From assembly GCA_016462305.1 (NCBI GenBank), contig JAEMTM010000005.1:1-33709 (forward strand): DNA of 33,709 nucleotides. The letters run 5' to 3'. A program made the position numbers and the translations under genes. Source of the stretch: Sphingomonadaceae bacterium. GTDB taxonomy: Bacteria; Pseudomonadota; Alphaproteobacteria; Sphingomonadales; Sphingomonadaceae. Below are positions 31,586 to 33,709 of the stretch, in pieces (the stretch's first letter is position 1; each line of letters begins with the position of its first letter). A model generated the notes under the pieces. That model searched no databases and was not told where the DNA came from. It worked only from the letters and a program-made list of their open reading frames with translations.

Positions 31586-31672
31586 ATTAAATGACTTTCA
31601 TTTTGATCCAAATTGAACGCTAGTCTTATTATAGTCGCTCGTTCAGCGATTGATAAGGTTGGGGTCCATAAT

Positions 31673-33700
31673 ATGTCCGGCATGGTAAAGCACCTTCTTT
31701 CAGCATCAGCTCTCATTATTTCATTCGCGGCACTCGCCTCCGCGCAGCAACCCGATGGGATCATATGGAAACCCGGCACTGGCGGCGGACAAATGTCCCC
31801 GCCATCTGGACAACCACTGTCTACACCCGTCATTTTCGACTCAAGCGAGGGCAAAATCCCCGCCGCGCTGCAGCGTTGGAAAATGTTAAGCGCACCCGGC
31901 AATTATAGCTTTAACGATTATGCCTCATTTTTGATGCTGTACCCCGATTGGCCAAATAGCGAGGAGATGCGGCAGAAAGCTGAACAGGCGATAAATCCGC
32001 TGTCTTACTCTCCTAACCAAATAGTGGCTTATTTTGACCGCTTGCCGCCAGTCACCAATGAAGGCCGCGCAAAATTTGCATTGGCGCTGGATAGCGTTGG
32101 CGACAAGGCGCGTGCCCAAGCAGTAGCGCGCGAGGCTTGGCGCGGTGGCGCACTGAGCGACGAAGATGAAGGGCGGGTTTTCCGCATTGCCAACGGCACG
32201 TTGACATCCGCCGACCATGATGCACGAATCGACCGGCTGCTATGGTCAGGATCGACGCGCGGCGCCGAACGCTGGATCGCATTCACCTCGCCGCAGCGTC
32301 GCCCTGCGTTTGTCGCTGCGCTTGCAACACGGATGAAGGCACAAGATGCCGACTTGAAGGTGCAAGAAGCAGGCGCTTCAGCGAATAACGAGGCCAGTCT
32401 GCTGGCGGCGCGGGCGGACGCGATGCGCGCTGCTGGTGACGGCTTTGCTGTGCGCGAATTGCTTGCAAACCGGGGGAATCTGGTCGCACCGGTGCCCGTC
32501 CCCAAGGATTGGTACCAATTGCTACTCACGCATGCCCGCGCTGCCGAAATGGACGGCCAATTTGACGTGGCATATCGCATCGCCTCGCGTGTGGACGACG
32601 CCGTCCCTGCTGGCCTTGTCATGGCGGACCAAGATCTGCCGACGCGGGATCGCTATACCAGCCTCACTTGGCTGGCCGGATCGGTGGCTATGGACCGTTT
32701 GGGCCGCCCGCGTGATGCCGTAAACATGTTCGAACGCTATGCAACTGCCGCAAAAACCGCACAAACCCGATCAAAGGGTTTTTATTGGGCGGGCAAGGCC
32801 GCAACAAAGGCGGGCGACCCGTCAAGCGCGACGCTTTATTATGAAAAAGCAGCGGCCTATTATGAAAGCTTTTTTGGCCAGTTGTCTTTGGAGCAGCTAC
32901 GTCGGGCCTTACCGCAAGTTCCGCGTGTGGCGGCTACCCCGCCTGTTCTGGCGGACGGGAATCTTCCCCCTGTGCATTTGGCGGCGGCGCTGGCCGCAAA
33001 ATATGGTAGCTGGCGTGACCAAAGCAATTTTTTCAGGGCCATTGCCCGCCACGCGGATGACCGTGACGCTTACACGGCTGCAATTGGCCTGTCGCAAGCG
33101 CTTGGCCGTCCGGATTTAGCGGTCATGGCGGGTCGTGCAGCGCGCAGCGATGGCATCCCCGATTTGCTGGGTAACAGCTACCCCATTGTCAATGTTCCAG
33201 CGGCGCATAGCCAGACTTGGACGCTCGCCCATGCGATCATGCGTCAGGAAAGCCAGTTTGACCGCGCCGCCGTCAGCCACGCAGGGGCACGCGGCCTGAT
33301 GCAATTGATGCCCGGAACCGCGCGGGAGACATCGGGCAAAATCTCAATGGCCTATCGTCCTGATGCGCTGACCATTGATACCGATTACAACATCGCCTTG
33401 GGTGCCACCTATATTGAGCGCATGCTCGATTATTATGACGGAAGCTATCCCTTGGCCATTGCCGCATATAATGGCGGCCCGGGTAACGTGAACAAATGGC
33501 TCCGCGCCTATGGCGACCCACGCACAGGCAGTATCGATATGATGGATTGGATTGAGAAAATCCCGCTCAGCGAAACCCGCGATTATGTCTACCGCGTTTT
33601 GGAAAATGCGGTGATGTATGACCATCTCCACCCCGAAAAGGCACGGGTGCAGTCATCTACGCCACTGAGCGCCTATTTGGGCAAATCGACACCGGGTTGA
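31673..33700 (+). CDS. soluble lytic murein transglycosylase (Slt70-like)
   Basis: Signal peptide (HLLSASALIISFAALASAQQ); C-terminal SLT domain AIMRQESQFDRAAVSHAGARGLMQLMPGTA..NIALGATYIERMLDYYDGSYPLAIAAYNGGPGNVNKWLRAYGDP. Confidence 0.93.
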   Translation: MSGMVKHLLSASALIISFAALASAQQPDGIIWKPGTGGGQMSPPSGQPLSTPVIFDSSEGKIPAALQRWKMLSAPGNYSFNDYASFLMLYPDWPNSEEMRQKAEQAINPLSYSPNQIVAYFDRLPPVTNEGRAKFALALDSVGDKARAQAVAREAWRGGALSDEDEGRVFRIANGTLTSADHDARIDRLLWSGSTRGAERWIAFTSPQRRPAFVAALATRMKAQDADLKVQEAGASANNEASLLAARADAMRAAGDGFAVRELLANRGNLVAPVPVPKDWYQLLLTHARAAEMDGQFDVAYRIASRVDDAVPAGLVMADQDLPTRDRYTSLTWLAGSVAMDRLGRPRDAVNMFERYATAAKTAQTRSKGFYWAGKAATKAGDPSSATLYYEKAAAYYESFFGQLSLEQLRRALPQVPRVAATPPVLADGNLPPVHLAAALAAKYGSWRDQSNFFRAIARHADDRDAYTAAIGLSQALGRPDLAVMAGRAARSDGIPDLLGNSYPIVNVPAAHSQTWTLAHAIMRQESQFDRAAVSHAGARGLMQLMPGTARETSGKISMAYRPDALTIDTDYNIALGATYIERMLDYYDGSYPLAIAAYNGGPGNVNKWLRAYGDPRTGSIDMMDWIEKIPLSETRDYVYRVLENAVMYDHLHPEKARVQSSTPLSAYLGKSTPG

Positions 33701-33709
33701 TACCCGCCC

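Overview
The 33.7 kb window looks like ordinary core chromosome from an alphaproteobacterium, probably Sphingomonadales (an inference from gene content and gene order, not tested by search). It carries about 30 intact, densely packed protein genes. The main blocks, in order, are: alpha/beta hydrolase-rppH; TPR-rsmB-like-guaB-M28 peptidase; SPFH (QmcA-like)-NfeD; pckA divergent from chvI-chvG-hprK-rapZ-EIIA(Man)-HPr-TrmH/SpoU; rmuC; pssA-psd; icd; Kef/CPA2 antiporter; alaS-GST-ureohydrolase-recA-cckA-DUF2062-smpB-dapA; and slt. I see no tRNA, rRNA, CRISPR array, transposase, phage gene, toxin-antitoxin pair or recognisable defence island, and no clear case of an undescribed multi-gene system. 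The items most worth a second look are: (1) the translationally coupled chvI-chvG-hprK-rapZ-EIIA-HPr-TrmH operon, with RapZ embedded in an incomplete PTS/HprK module; (2) a structured 418-bp intergenic region beside pckA with two inverted, covarying REP-like hairpins; (3) a strong stem-loop abutting the guaB start codon; (4) a predicted leaderless chvI promoter; (5) an alphaproteobacterial SOS box upstream of recA; (6) palindromic operator-like sites upstream of pckA and between dapA and slt. All motif calls were made by eye; no database or folding program was run.
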